Counted from the stretch's first letter, positions 1 through 6,698 are shown. The stretch is 7,960 nt of DNA from CAZMXI01 sp964570205 (GCA_964570205.1 CAZMXI010000206.1:1-7960), one strand, 5' to 3'. Translations and numbers: made by a program. The notes: generated by a model from the sequence alone, not told the origin.

Positions 1-318
1 TGGCGTGCTGCCTCAATGAATTAACCGTTGCCCGGAAGATTGGGCACGCCCCCCGTGCCACTGCACGCGACAGGCCAAGTTGGAACGAATACTCCCCCTT
101 GAACCACCCGGAGAAGGTTGGCCGCCGCCGTGGCGGCTGTCACCGGCGGCTGGCACTCGTTCGCAGTGCGGCCTTCAGGCCGTACAGCCGCTCGGGACAC
201 GGCCGGCGGCCAGACCCCGCCCCTCCTGGCGAGGCACCAGGGTCGAGGGCTAGGCGGGCGGGAGGGGTTTTCGTATGATTCGCGGCCGGATTTTGACCGG
301 GTTTTGAGGAAAGGCCAC
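1..318. other. Intergenic region rich in small inverted repeats
   Basis: No convincing gene lies here. A frame is open on the plus strand from 3 to 277, but its translation is Arg/Pro/Gly-rich low complexity with no recognisable domain. The DNA holds several short inverted repeats. They are 43-48 with 54-59 (6 bp, loop of five C), 124-129 with 132-137 (6 bp), 169-174 with 177-182 (6 bp, TC centre) and 225-229 with 237-241 (5 bp, 7-nt loop). None is followed by a T tract, so none is a clear intrinsic terminator. The heptamer GGCGGCT occurs directly repeated at 132-138 and 145-151. The 3' end of whatever gene lies to the left is not visible. Confidence 0.5.
274..279 (+). promoter_or_regulatory. 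Possible -10 box upstream of the glycosidase gene
   Basis: TATGAT at 274-279 matches the sigma70 -10 consensus at five of six positions and stands out in GC-rich surroundings. It lies 39 bp before the ATG at 319, so a transcript would have a short leader of roughly 30 nt. No convincing -35 box is found 16-18 bp upstream, which keeps this call weak. Confidence 0.3.
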
Positions 319-1422
319 ATGCGTCTTGGGATCATCATCGCCGCGGCCGTCGTGTACGTGGGGATCACGCTGGGCTGTATGTTCACGACCACGGCCGACC
401 CAGCGCGGCCGGGGGTGAGGGCGGCGGCCGGCAGGCACACGCAGGTACTGGCGGAGCGCAAAGCAACGCTGCCCTTCCGCGGAATCGCCGTGCAGCTCCA
501 GCGGGTGGACTGGATGGAAACGGAATATCGTAAGAGCGTGGATGAGGTCGCCGCGCTGGGCGCTGACACGGTGATGTTCGTCGTGGATTCGCGGATGGAG
601 AACGGCGGCAGCACGCGGATTTTCCTGGATCAGCGGCTGACGCCGTCGGCCGAGCAACTCGGCAAGCTCATCGATTACGCCAAAGGCAAGAGCCTGCGCG
701 TAGTGCTGATGCCGATCGTGCTGATCGACAACCCGCGGTCTTACAAGGAATGGCGCGGGACGATCAGCCCGGATGGCGGGCGCTGGGATGAATGGTGGAA
801 GAGCTATCGCAGCCTGATGCACCACTACGCCTGGATCGCCGAGGCGCACAAGGCGGATGTGCTGGTGGTGGGGTCGGAGCTGGTCAGCACCGAAAGCCAG
901 GAGGAGCAGTGGCGGACGACGATCGACGGAATCCGCAAGACGTTCAGCGGGATGCTGACGTACTCATCCAACTGGGATCACTACCGCAGCGTGCCGTTCT
1001 GGGACCAGCTCGACCTGGTGGGGATGAACAGCTACTGGAAGATGGGCGACAACCACCGGGTCAGCGTCGAGCAGATCCAGCAGCGGTGGAAGGAAATCCA
1101 GAAGAACGTGATCGGATTCTCGGCCGAGGTTCGCAAGCCGCTTCTGTTTCTTGAGGTTGGCTGGTGCAGCCTGCGCAACGCCGCGCACGAGCCGTGGGAC
1201 TATACGAAGGACGCCGAGCCGATCGACCTGGACCTTCAGAAGCGGCTTTATGAGGCGTTTTTCAGCGTGTGGCACGGCACGCCGGGCCTGGGCGGGTTCA
1301 TGATCTGGGAGTGGACGGCCGGCGATGGGGGCGAGGAGAATCGCGGGTATACGCCTGAAGGCAAGCCGGCGGAGAAGGTGCTGAGGCAATGGATGGCCCG
1401 GCCGAAATGGCAGGTGGAATAA
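319..1422 (+). CDS. GH113-like glycoside hydrolase, membrane-anchored or secreted
   Basis: Protein of 367 residues. The ATG at 319 is preferred over a TTG at 118 in the same frame because GAGGAAAGG (306-314) lies 4 nt upstream and a hydrophobic segment (residues 5-22) follows the start at once; the extra 67 residues from the TTG look non-coding. C20 lies in an LGC context but residue -3 is Thr, so a lipoprotein box is doubtful and a signal peptide or signal anchor is likelier. From residue 52 the chain resembles the TIM-barrel beta-mannanase family GH113: FRGIAVQL (53-60), VGSELVSTE with E187 as predicted acid/base, LVGMNSYW (233-240), LFLEVGW with E279 as predicted nucleophile, and MIWEW (328-332). 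Both catalytic glutamates appear present, so activity on a mannan-like or other beta-glycan outside the cytoplasm is likely. Family assignment is from memory of motifs; the substrate is inferred. It appears to be transcribed alone, as aspS has its own promoter downstream. Confidence 0.8.
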   Translation: MRLGIIIAAAVVYVGITLGCMFTTTADPARPGVRAAAGRHTQVLAERKATLPFRGIAVQLQRVDWMETEYRKSVDEVAALGADTVMFVVDSRMENGGSTRIFLDQRLTPSAEQLGKLIDYAKGKSLRVVLMPIVLIDNPRSYKEWRGTISPDGGRWDEWWKSYRSLMHHYAWIAEAHKADVLVVGSELVSTESQEEQWRTTIDGIRKTFSGMLTYSSNWDHYRSVPFWDQLDLVGMNSYWKMGDNHRVSVEQIQQRWKEIQKNVIGFSAEVRKPLLFLEVGWCSLRNAAHEPWDYTKDAEPIDLDLQKRLYEAFFSVWHGTPGLGGFMIWEWTAGDGGEENRGYTPEGKPAEKVLRQWMARPKWQVE

Positions 1423-1436
1423 GCAGAGGCGGCCGA

Positions 1437-1465
1437 TTTACAGCGGCGGCCGCCCGCATTATGAT
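1437..1465 (+). promoter_or_regulatory. Predicted sigma70-type promoter of aspS
   Basis: TTTACA (1437-1442) and TATGAT (1460-1465) each match the sigma70 consensus at five of six positions and are separated by exactly 17 bp. Transcription would start near 1472 and leave a leader of about 155 nt before the aspS ATG. The spacer contains a perfect 10-bp palindrome, GGCGGCCGCC (1445-1454), a possible operator. The boxes begin 14 bp after the glycosidase stop codon. Confidence 0.55.
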
Positions 1466-1505
1466 TTCGCTCGCACATGCACGCCTACGATTTCAGGATC
1501 ACGGA

Positions 1506-1552
1506 CGCTAATCGTTAGGCGCGGTGATGCGGCTGGTGGCCGCCTCCGCGCC
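1506..1552 (+). promoter_or_regulatory. Structured 5' leader of aspS with two overlapping hairpins
   Basis: Hairpin A pairs 1506-1511 with 1515-1521 (CGCTAA against TTAGGCG, one bulged G, loop TCG). Hairpin B is much stronger: 1518-1524 (GGCGCGG) pairs perfectly with 1546-1552 (CCGCGCC), and within it 1529-1533 (GCGGC) pairs with 1539-1543 (GCCGC) around a TGGTG loop. The two share 1518-1521, so they cannot form together. Hairpin B is not followed by a T tract, so it is not an intrinsic terminator. No T-box consensus is seen. The structure lies between the predicted promoter and aspS; a regulatory role is inference. Confidence 0.4.
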
Positions 1553-1627
1553 CGCCCCGGTGGTCTGTTTACCGAGTTTCTCCCCTCTGGCAAAGAGCGA
1601 GTCGCAACTTACAACCGTTATATTCCT

Positions 1628-3559
1628 ATGGAAGCCATTGAAACGCGCTATCGTACGCACACCTGCGGGCAGCTCCGTATTACCGACGTCAACAAGGCCG
1701 TGAGGCTGGCGGGGTGGGTTCATTCCTACCGCGACCACGGCGGGCTGGTGTTCATCGACCTGCGGGACCGGGATGGGCTGACGCAGCTCAAGTTCGACGC
1801 GGACATCTGCGGGCAGAAGGTGCATGACGAGGCCCGGAAGCTGCGGGGCGAATGGGTGATCAGCGTCAGCGGCGAGGTGGAGCCGCGCGGGCCGGGGCTG
1901 GAGAATCCGAAGCTGGGGACCGGGCAGATCGAGATTCGGGTGAAGGACATGGAGGTCTTGAGCGTATCGCCGACCCCCCCGTTCACCCCGGATGAACACG
2001 AGGTGGTGAGCGAGGAGAAGCGCCTTCAGTATCGCTACCTGGACCTGCGTCGCCCGGAGATGCAGCAGACGCTGCGCGTGCGCGCCCGGGTCACGAAGCT
2101 GATGCGGGACTATCTGGGCGACCTTGGCTTCTGGGAGATCGAGACGCCCTTCCTGACCAAGAGCACGCCGGAAGGGGCGCGGGACTTTCTGGTGCCAGCG
2201 CGGCTCGTGCCGGGCAATTTCTATGCCCTGCCGCAGTCGCCGCAGCTCTTCAAGCAGCTACTGATGGTGTCGGGGTGCGACAAGTACATGCAAATCGTGC
2301 GGTGCTTCCGCGATGAGGACCCGCGGGCCGACCGCCAGGCCGAGTTCACGCAGCTTGACGTGGAGATGGCGTTCATCGACCGCGAGAACATCATCACGGT
2401 GATGGAAGGGCTGCTCCGCGCCATCTGGAAGGAAGTGCTGGGCTTAGAGGCGCCGAACCCCATCCCCAAGATGGAATATGACGAGGCGATGAACAAGTAC
2501 GGCTCGGACCGGCCGGATCTGCGATTCGGGATGCAGCTCCAGGACCTGACCGACCTGGCGAAGACGACGGACTTCAAGGTGTTCAACACCGCGGCGCTGG
2601 TCAAGTGCATCGTGGTGCCCGGCGGCGCGAAGCTGACGCGCGCCCAGACCGATGCGCTGGCCGAATGGGCCAAGGGCTTCGGCGCCAAGGGTTTGGCGGT
2701 CACCAAGGTGATCAACCTGGAGAAGGCGGTCGGGGACAAGATCATCCCATCGGTGGACGAGGCGAAGAAGACCGGGGCGTACGCCGCCGGCGCTGACCTT
2801 TGCCTCTACACGGGCGTGGGCAAGTTCCTGGCGGGCATCGCGCCGCAACTGGTGGAGCGGACGGGCGCCCGGCATGGGGATCTGCTGTGCTTCGCGGCGG
2901 ACAAGCCCAAGATCGTGCACAAGGTTCTGGGCGAGCTGCGTTTGAAGATGGCGCGGGAGATGCAGCTCAAGCCAAGCACCGACTTCGCATGGGTATGGGT
3001 GGTCAATTTCCCGCTGTTTGAGTGGGATGAGGATGAGAAGCGGTTCGTCAGCACGCATCACCCGTTCACAGCGCCTCTGGATGAGGACCTGGGCAAGCTG
3101 GACAGCCGCGAGCGGGAGTTGGTGGAGTCGGTCAAGAGCAAGGCGTATGACATCGTGGTGAACGGCAACGAAATCGGCGGCGGGTCGATCCGTATCCACC
3201 GGATGGACACGCAGCAGAAGGTGTTCGCGCTGCTGGGCATTGACGCCGAGGCACAGCGGGCCAAGTTCGGGTTCCTGCTGGATGCCCTGAGCTATGGCGC
3301 GCCGCCGCACGGCGGGATCGCGCTGGGGCTGGACCGGCTGATCATGATCCTGCGCGGGTTGAACAACATCCGCGATGTCATCGCGTTCCCGAAGACGCAG
3401 AGCGGGGCGGACCTGATGTGCGGGTCGCCGTCGCCGGTGGATGAAAAGCAACTTAAGGAGACGCACATCCGGGTTGTGCTGCCGCCGGGGAAGCTGGCGT
3501 CGAACGGTTCCTCTGCGGATGCGAATCCGGGCAGCACCCAAGGCGGTGGGCAGGCATAG
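1628..3559 (+). CDS. aspS: Aspartyl-tRNA synthetase, probably non-discriminating
   Basis: Class IIb aminoacyl-tRNA synthetase that activates aspartate with ATP and loads it on tRNA in the cytoplasm. The 643 residues follow the bacterial AspRS plan: N-terminal OB-fold anticodon-binding domain (about 1-110, starting RTHTCGQLR), catalytic core with YRYLDLRRPEM, motif 2 around FRDED (227-231) and RADRQAEFTQ, the bacterial GAD insertion (about 310-430), the GGGSIRIH segment, and motif 3 GLDRL with R570. His37 in the RDHGG motif corresponds to the histidine known from non-discriminating enzymes such as that of Pseudomonas aeruginosa; E. coli has Leu there. Such enzymes also charge tRNA-Asn with Asp, for later amidation by GatCAB. 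The last 25 residues (619-643) form a Gly/Ser/Ala-rich tail beyond the usual end. ATG 1628 matches the family start, yet no Shine-Dalgarno precedes it. A TATATT at 1619-1624 is too close to be a standard -10. The enzyme identity is near certain; specificity is inferred. Confidence 0.97.
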   Translation: MEAIETRYRTHTCGQLRITDVNKAVRLAGWVHSYRDHGGLVFIDLRDRDGLTQLKFDADICGQKVHDEARKLRGEWVISVSGEVEPRGPGLENPKLGTGQIEIRVKDMEVLSVSPTPPFTPDEHEVVSEEKRLQYRYLDLRRPEMQQTLRVRARVTKLMRDYLGDLGFWEIETPFLTKSTPEGARDFLVPARLVPGNFYALPQSPQLFKQLLMVSGCDKYMQIVRCFRDEDPRADRQAEFTQLDVEMAFIDRENIITVMEGLLRAIWKEVLGLEAPNPIPKMEYDEAMNKYGSDRPDLRFGMQLQDLTDLAKTTDFKVFNTAALVKCIVVPGGAKLTRAQTDALAEWAKGFGAKGLAVTKVINLEKAVGDKIIPSVDEAKKTGAYAAGADLCLYTGVGKFLAGIAPQLVERTGARHGDLLCFAADKPKIVHKVLGELRLKMAREMQLKPSTDFAWVWVVNFPLFEWDEDEKRFVSTHHPFTAPLDEDLGKLDSRERELVESVKSKAYDIVVNGNEIGGGSIRIHRMDTQQKVFALLGIDAEAQRAKFGFLLDALSYGAPPHGGIALGLDRLIMILRGLNNIRDVIAFPKTQSGADLMCGSPSPVDEKQLKETHIRVVLPPGKLASNGSSADANPGSTQGGGQA

Positions 3560-3702
3560 CAGGCTTGCCTATCTTAACAATGGGTCTCGCGGTCCCACTT
3601 CGTTACCGGTATGGATCGAATTAACCGGCAACGTGATTTGATTCTGCGCGTAGCAAGCGGTGAGAGTCTGTTGTCGCGGGCCGCGGGGATGAGGAGACTG
3701 GC
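3560..3702. other. Intergenic region between aspS and the pseudopilin gene
   Basis: No gene is seen. An imperfect inverted repeat pairs 3601-3609 (CGTTACCGG) with 3625-3633 (CCGGCAACG), nine pairs with one A-C mismatch and a 15-nt loop. It is followed by TGATTTGATT, only weakly T-rich, so it could be a poor intrinsic terminator for aspS. No convincing -35/-10 pair was found for the downstream gene. Confidence 0.3.
3691..3696 (+). promoter_or_regulatory. Ribosome binding site of the pseudopilin gene
   Basis: GAGGAG lies 6 nt before the ATG at 3703 and fixes that start, which in turn gives the short basic leader peptide expected of a prepilin. Confidence 0.7.
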
Positions 3703-4416
3703 ATGCACCAACGATTGATTCGCAAGGGGTTTACGCTGGTTGAGTTGCTGGTGGTAATCGGCATCATCGCCCTGCTCATCGCAATCCTCCTGCCGGCGCT
3801 GAGCAAGGCCAAGGAGCAGGCCAATGCCATCGCCTGCCAGAGCAATCTGCGCAGCATTGGGCAGTTTATCGTCATGTACACCCAGGCGAACAAGGATGCG
3901 ATCTTTCCGCCCAGGGGCGGCGGCGCCAGGCCGCCGCGCGAGCGATGGACTTGCGTGATCGCCCCGCCGGAACTGGTGAAGGTCAATCCGATGCCCAAGG
4001 TGATGGTCTGTCCGGTGGATACCGAAATCACCGACGGCGACAGGACAAGGGCGAGCAACGACAATCTTCCCGTCGAATCTGTCAAGCACTCCTATGTCGT
4101 CAACATGCACATCTGGTACGACGACATCAGGTACAGCAAGACCTACAGGGTGCCGGCGGCGAACATTATCACCGTAGGCGAGAAGCAAACCAGCTATACC
4201 GAGTTTCGGATGAACTGCGATGGGCCGGGGCAGAGCCAGTACAAGTCCATCGTCGAGAATCGCCGGCACGGCAAGGTGCGCAAGTCAAATCTGCTGTTCC
4301 TTGATGGGCACGTCGACAAGGAAGAGCCCACGCCCTGGACCGGCCCCGCCGGCGAGAAGCCGGAAGACCCGTGGGACATCCGTCCCGGCGGCACCTATGG
4401 GTCGAAGTTCCAGTGA
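3703..4416 (+). CDS. Type II secretion/pilin-like pseudopilin with H-Xn-DG motif
   Basis: Protein of 237 residues with a classical type III prepilin signal: basic leader ending in RKG9, then F10-T-L-V-E14. Prepilin peptidase should cut after G9 and methylate F10, with E14 at the conserved +5 position. The hydrophobic helix spans about 11-31. Next comes the CQSNLRSIGQ...MYTQANKDAIFPP stretch (45-70) typical of planctomycete DUF1559-like proteins, then a PKVMVCPVD segment (99-106). A C-terminal motif runs from H189 to D201-G202-H-V. The spacing is 11 residues, against the nine of the named H-X9-DG motif. Cys at 45, 84, 103 and 172 could form disulfides outside the membrane. Role in the family: inner-membrane-anchored, pseudopilin-processed proteins of uncertain function, present in many copies in these genomes. 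No secretion or pilus genes lie alongside, so it looks like an orphan member. Confidence 0.88.
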   Translation: MHQRLIRKGFTLVELLVVIGIIALLIAILLPALSKAKEQANAIACQSNLRSIGQFIVMYTQANKDAIFPPRGGGARPPRERWTCVIAPPELVKVNPMPKVMVCPVDTEITDGDRTRASNDNLPVESVKHSYVVNMHIWYDDIRYSKTYRVPAANIITVGEKQTSYTEFRMNCDGPGQSQYKSIVENRRHGKVRKSNLLFLDGHVDKEEPTPWTGPAGEKPEDPWDIRPGGTYGSKFQ

Positions 4417-4428
4417 AGCCGCGAAGGA

Positions 4429-6510
4429 TCAGGGTGCAGCGAATACGGGCCCAGCACGCAGGCCCGTCAGGTCGTCCAGCGCAGCGCGAACATATGCCCG
4501 CAGTTCAGCGCGCATTTCGTCCCTGGCGGATGGATCATCAACGGCAGTAAGCGATGGGGGGAAGCCCAGGTCGAGCCTGGCGAACGTTTCCTGGCCCTGT
4601 GGACCGAGCACCAGGATACTGTCGCCCCTAACCATGCCCACGTGCTGCCCGCCGCCAGAGGCCTTGAACACCGTGAATTGCCGGCCGGGGCTGGTCGGCT
4701 CGAACAGGTTTCTTCCCCACGAAGCATGTGGCGCCCGCACATCCAGCAGGCCCAGCACCGACGGGAGGATGTCGGTCTGCCCCGCCACATCGTGCACGAC
4801 GGCGTGGCCGCTTAACAGGCCGGGCGCGTAAAACAACAAAGGCACGTGATGATAGAGGACATGCACCTCCGTCAACACCGGCGGAACATGAAAACCGTGG
4901 TCGCCGACGAACACAAACAGCGTATTGGCGAAGTAGTCCAGCTTCCCGGCATCCTTGATGAAGCGGCCGACAGCCCAGTCGGCATACCGTATGCCATCCA
5001 TGCGCTCATCCAGCTTTCCCATCCCGATCGTGTGGGCAAATGGATGCGGCTCGGGCAGGTCGAACGGGGTGTGGTTCGAGAGCGTCAGCACAATGCCCAG
5101 GAACGGGCCCGATCGGGCGAGCCGCTCGAACTCTTCGTTGGCCCGGTTGAACACATCGCCGTCGGCGACGCCCCAGACCTTGTCCTTGTGGGACGGCCGG
5201 ACAAAATCATCCGCCCCGATGAATTGATCGACCCCCTGCTGCTGGAAGAAGCCGCGCATGTTGTCCCAGGAGAAATCGCCGTTGTAGAGGAATGTCGTGC
5301 GGTATCCCTGAGTCTTCAGCACGCTGGGCAGTGAAGCAAAGCGCTGGTTGGCCGGCATCATCTGCATGAGGATTTCGTATCCGGGCAGATTCGGAAACCC
5401 CAGGAGGGTCGAGAAGACCCCCTGGTGCGTGTGAGTCCCGCTGGATAGAGCCCGATCGAAAAGCACGCCGTTACGCGCCAATTTGTTGAACTCGGGCGTG
5501 AAGTCCTGCGGCGAGCCGACGGCGCCGCAGTAACGGGCCGAGAAGCTCTCCATGATGACCAGGACGACATTGGGCGGCCGCCCGGTCTTCCAGAGCGAGA
5601 TCGGTCCCGCCGCCTCATCGCTGATCCGCAGGACAGTACGGTTCATCGGATCCAGAAGCTTCTCGCCCGGCGCTACGAGCATTCCCTGGACCATGCCGCG
5701 AGCCTCGCGCGGACTGATGCCCTTGTGCCAGAATCCCAACGATGGCGATGCCCGAAGCCGCTCTCGGACGGACAAGCCAAGCGTGAAGATTCCGTTGAGG
5801 CTCATGGCGTTCACGAATTCACTCTGGCTCCGATATGCATCGCCCCAGCGAAGGGGTTCGCCCGAAAGGCCGCCGCGCATGCCGATCACGAGAAGGGGCA
5901 CCCAAGCGGCCAGGGCGGCCGGGCGGATCCACCCTGCCGGCGGCGGGCCAACAAAGCACTGCCGCAGCAGCCATTTCACGGCGATGGTGAACGCTATCAG
6001 TATCACGGCCAGGAGGAGCAGGCCGGGGAGGATCGGGAACCCATACCAGAGCATGCGACCGACGGTTGCCGCCTGGTTCAGGTAGTCCAGCGCCAGTTGG
6101 TTATAGCGCATCTGGAATTCACGGAAGAACTCGAATTCCGCAATGAGCAGCAGGCTAACGATTCCAACCACCGCGAGAAACACCCACACAAAGAACCGCC
6201 GGTTGAACGTCGAAGCGGCGAGCCCGACCCGCGGCAGGTGACCCACAACGACGAAGGGAAGCAGGAGATAGCAGGTCACGGCCGCGTCGAAGCGCAAGCC
6301 CACCCAGAACGCCGAGAGAATCTGCGCAACCGACACATCGCCGGCGCTCGCTCGATTCTGCCAGATCAGCCCGGCTCGCATGCCCGCGAACAGAACGAGC
6401 AACAGGAGCGCCAGAGGGACAAAGAGACGGGTTGCCTCGGGTAGCCTTGCAGGAAACGACCTGCCGGACTGCGGACATGCGCACGAACTGTCATGCGAGA
6501 TCGAATCCAT
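4429..6510 (-). CDS. LTA synthase family / phosphoglycerol transferase-like membrane protein
   Basis: Protein of 693 residues in two halves. The N-terminal half has about five membrane segments (near 28-46, 73-91, 105-124, 158-180 and 196-211), as in LtaS-type proteins. The C-terminal half (about 313-600) is an alkaline phosphatase/sulfatase-fold domain placed outside the membrane. Metal and catalytic residues can be matched to LtaS: E321 in NVVLVIMESFS, T361 as predicted nucleophile in SGTHTHQG, H480 in SNHTPFDLPE, and D537-H538 in FVGDHGF. NGDFSWDNMRGF (410-421) recalls the substrate pocket region. The Thr in place of Cys or Ser argues against a true sulfatase. Family members transfer glycerol phosphate or related groups from lipids to surface polymers or glucans; the acceptor here is unknown, since a Gram-negative-type cell is not expected to make lipoteichoic acid. 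The start at 6510 has AAAGG (6526-6522) 11 nt upstream, a rather long spacing. The gene converges on the pseudopilin gene and has its own predicted promoter. Confidence 0.85.
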   Translation of the reverse strand: MDSISHDSSCACPQSGRSFPARLPEATRLFVPLALLLLVLFAGMRAGLIWQNRASAGDVSVAQILSAFWVGLRFDAAVTCYLLLPFVVVGHLPRVGLAASTFNRRFFVWVFLAVVGIVSLLLIAEFEFFREFQMRYNQLALDYLNQAATVGRMLWYGFPILPGLLLLAVILIAFTIAVKWLLRQCFVGPPPAGWIRPAALAAWVPLLVIGMRGGLSGEPLRWGDAYRSQSEFVNAMSLNGIFTLGLSVRERLRASPSLGFWHKGISPREARGMVQGMLVAPGEKLLDPMNRTVLRISDEAAGPISLWKTGRPPNVVLVIMESFSARYCGAVGSPQDFTPEFNKLARNGVLFDRALSSGTHTHQGVFSTLLGFPNLPGYEILMQMMPANQRFASLPSVLKTQGYRTTFLYNGDFSWDNMRGFFQQQGVDQFIGADDFVRPSHKDKVWGVADGDVFNRANEEFERLARSGPFLGIVLTLSNHTPFDLPEPHPFAHTIGMGKLDERMDGIRYADWAVGRFIKDAGKLDYFANTLFVFVGDHGFHVPPVLTEVHVLYHHVPLLFYAPGLLSGHAVVHDVAGQTDILPSVLGLLDVRAPHASWGRNLFEPTSPGRQFTVFKASGGGQHVGMVRGDSILVLGPQGQETFARLDLGFPPSLTAVDDPSARDEMRAELRAYVRAALDDLTGLRAGPVFAAP
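4445..4467. terminator. Hairpin in the convergent 3' region, possible bidirectional terminator
   Basis: ACGGGCC (4445-4451) and GGCCCGT (4461-4467) pair perfectly over 7 bp with a 9-nt loop. The hairpin begins 29 nt past the pseudopilin stop and lies inside the last codons of the opposing gene. No T tract follows on either strand, so it would not be a classical intrinsic terminator. It is offered because the two genes converge with only 12 bp between stops and no other terminator is visible. Confidence 0.2.
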
Positions 6511-6555
6511 CCATGCAACTGCCTTTCAGCACCAAAAGACTGCGGATTGACGGCG

Positions 6556-6585
6556 AGCATAGGTTCTGGCTGGGTGCATTGTCAA
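6556..6585 (-). promoter_or_regulatory. Predicted sigma70-type promoter of the LTA-synthase-like gene
   Basis: On the minus strand TTGACA (6585-6580) is a perfect -35 box and TATGCT (6561-6556) matches -10 at four of six positions, with an 18-bp spacer. Transcription would begin near 6549, about 38 nt before the ATG at 6510. It lies in the divergent region shared with the oxidoreductase gene. Confidence 0.5.
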
Positions 6586-6669
6586 CGGATTAAAGAGCGG
6601 TGCGACCTCGCTGACGGGCAACGGCCATACGTTTGCGGCGGTATTGAGCATGGGGTGGGCGTGGACCGG

Positions 6670-6698
6670 CCGAGAACGGGCCCGCAATTCGGTTTTTT
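6670..6698 (+). terminator. Weak hairpin plus T6 tract in the leader of the oxidoreductase gene
   Basis: CCGAG (6670-6674) can pair with TTCGG (6688-6692), including one G-T pair, and the arm is directly followed by six T (6693-6698). The 13-nt loop contains the palindrome CGGGCCCG (6677-6684). The form resembles an intrinsic terminator but the stem is short. It ends 35 nt before the ATG at 6734 and no plus-strand gene lies upstream, so if real it would be an attenuator in the leader. Confidence 0.22.

Noticed and set aside
18..27. GAATTAACCG at 18-27 repeated at 3618-3627
   Set aside because: A 10-bp match within 8 kb is expected by chance and the flanks do not match.
3..277. Plus-strand open frame at the left edge, possibly the end of an upstream gene
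   Set aside because: Arg/Pro/Gly-rich translation with no domain features; long frames without stops are expected in GC-rich DNA.
118..318. N-terminal extension of the glycosidase from a TTG at 118
   Set aside because: The added residues are low complexity and would bury the hydrophobic N-terminus; the ATG at 319 has a strong Shine-Dalgarno.
1466..1627. T-box riboswitch upstream of aspS
   Set aside because: No T-box consensus, specifier-stem layout or terminator with T tract is visible.
2444..3541. 365-residue minus-strand open frame opposite aspS
   Set aside because: It lies wholly within the highly conserved AspRS frame; composition is His/Arg/Gln/Leu-rich as expected of an antisense shadow.
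5725..6444. 239-residue plus-strand open frame opposite the LTA-synthase-like gene
   Set aside because: Charged low-complexity shadow of the membrane-spanning coding region on the other strand.
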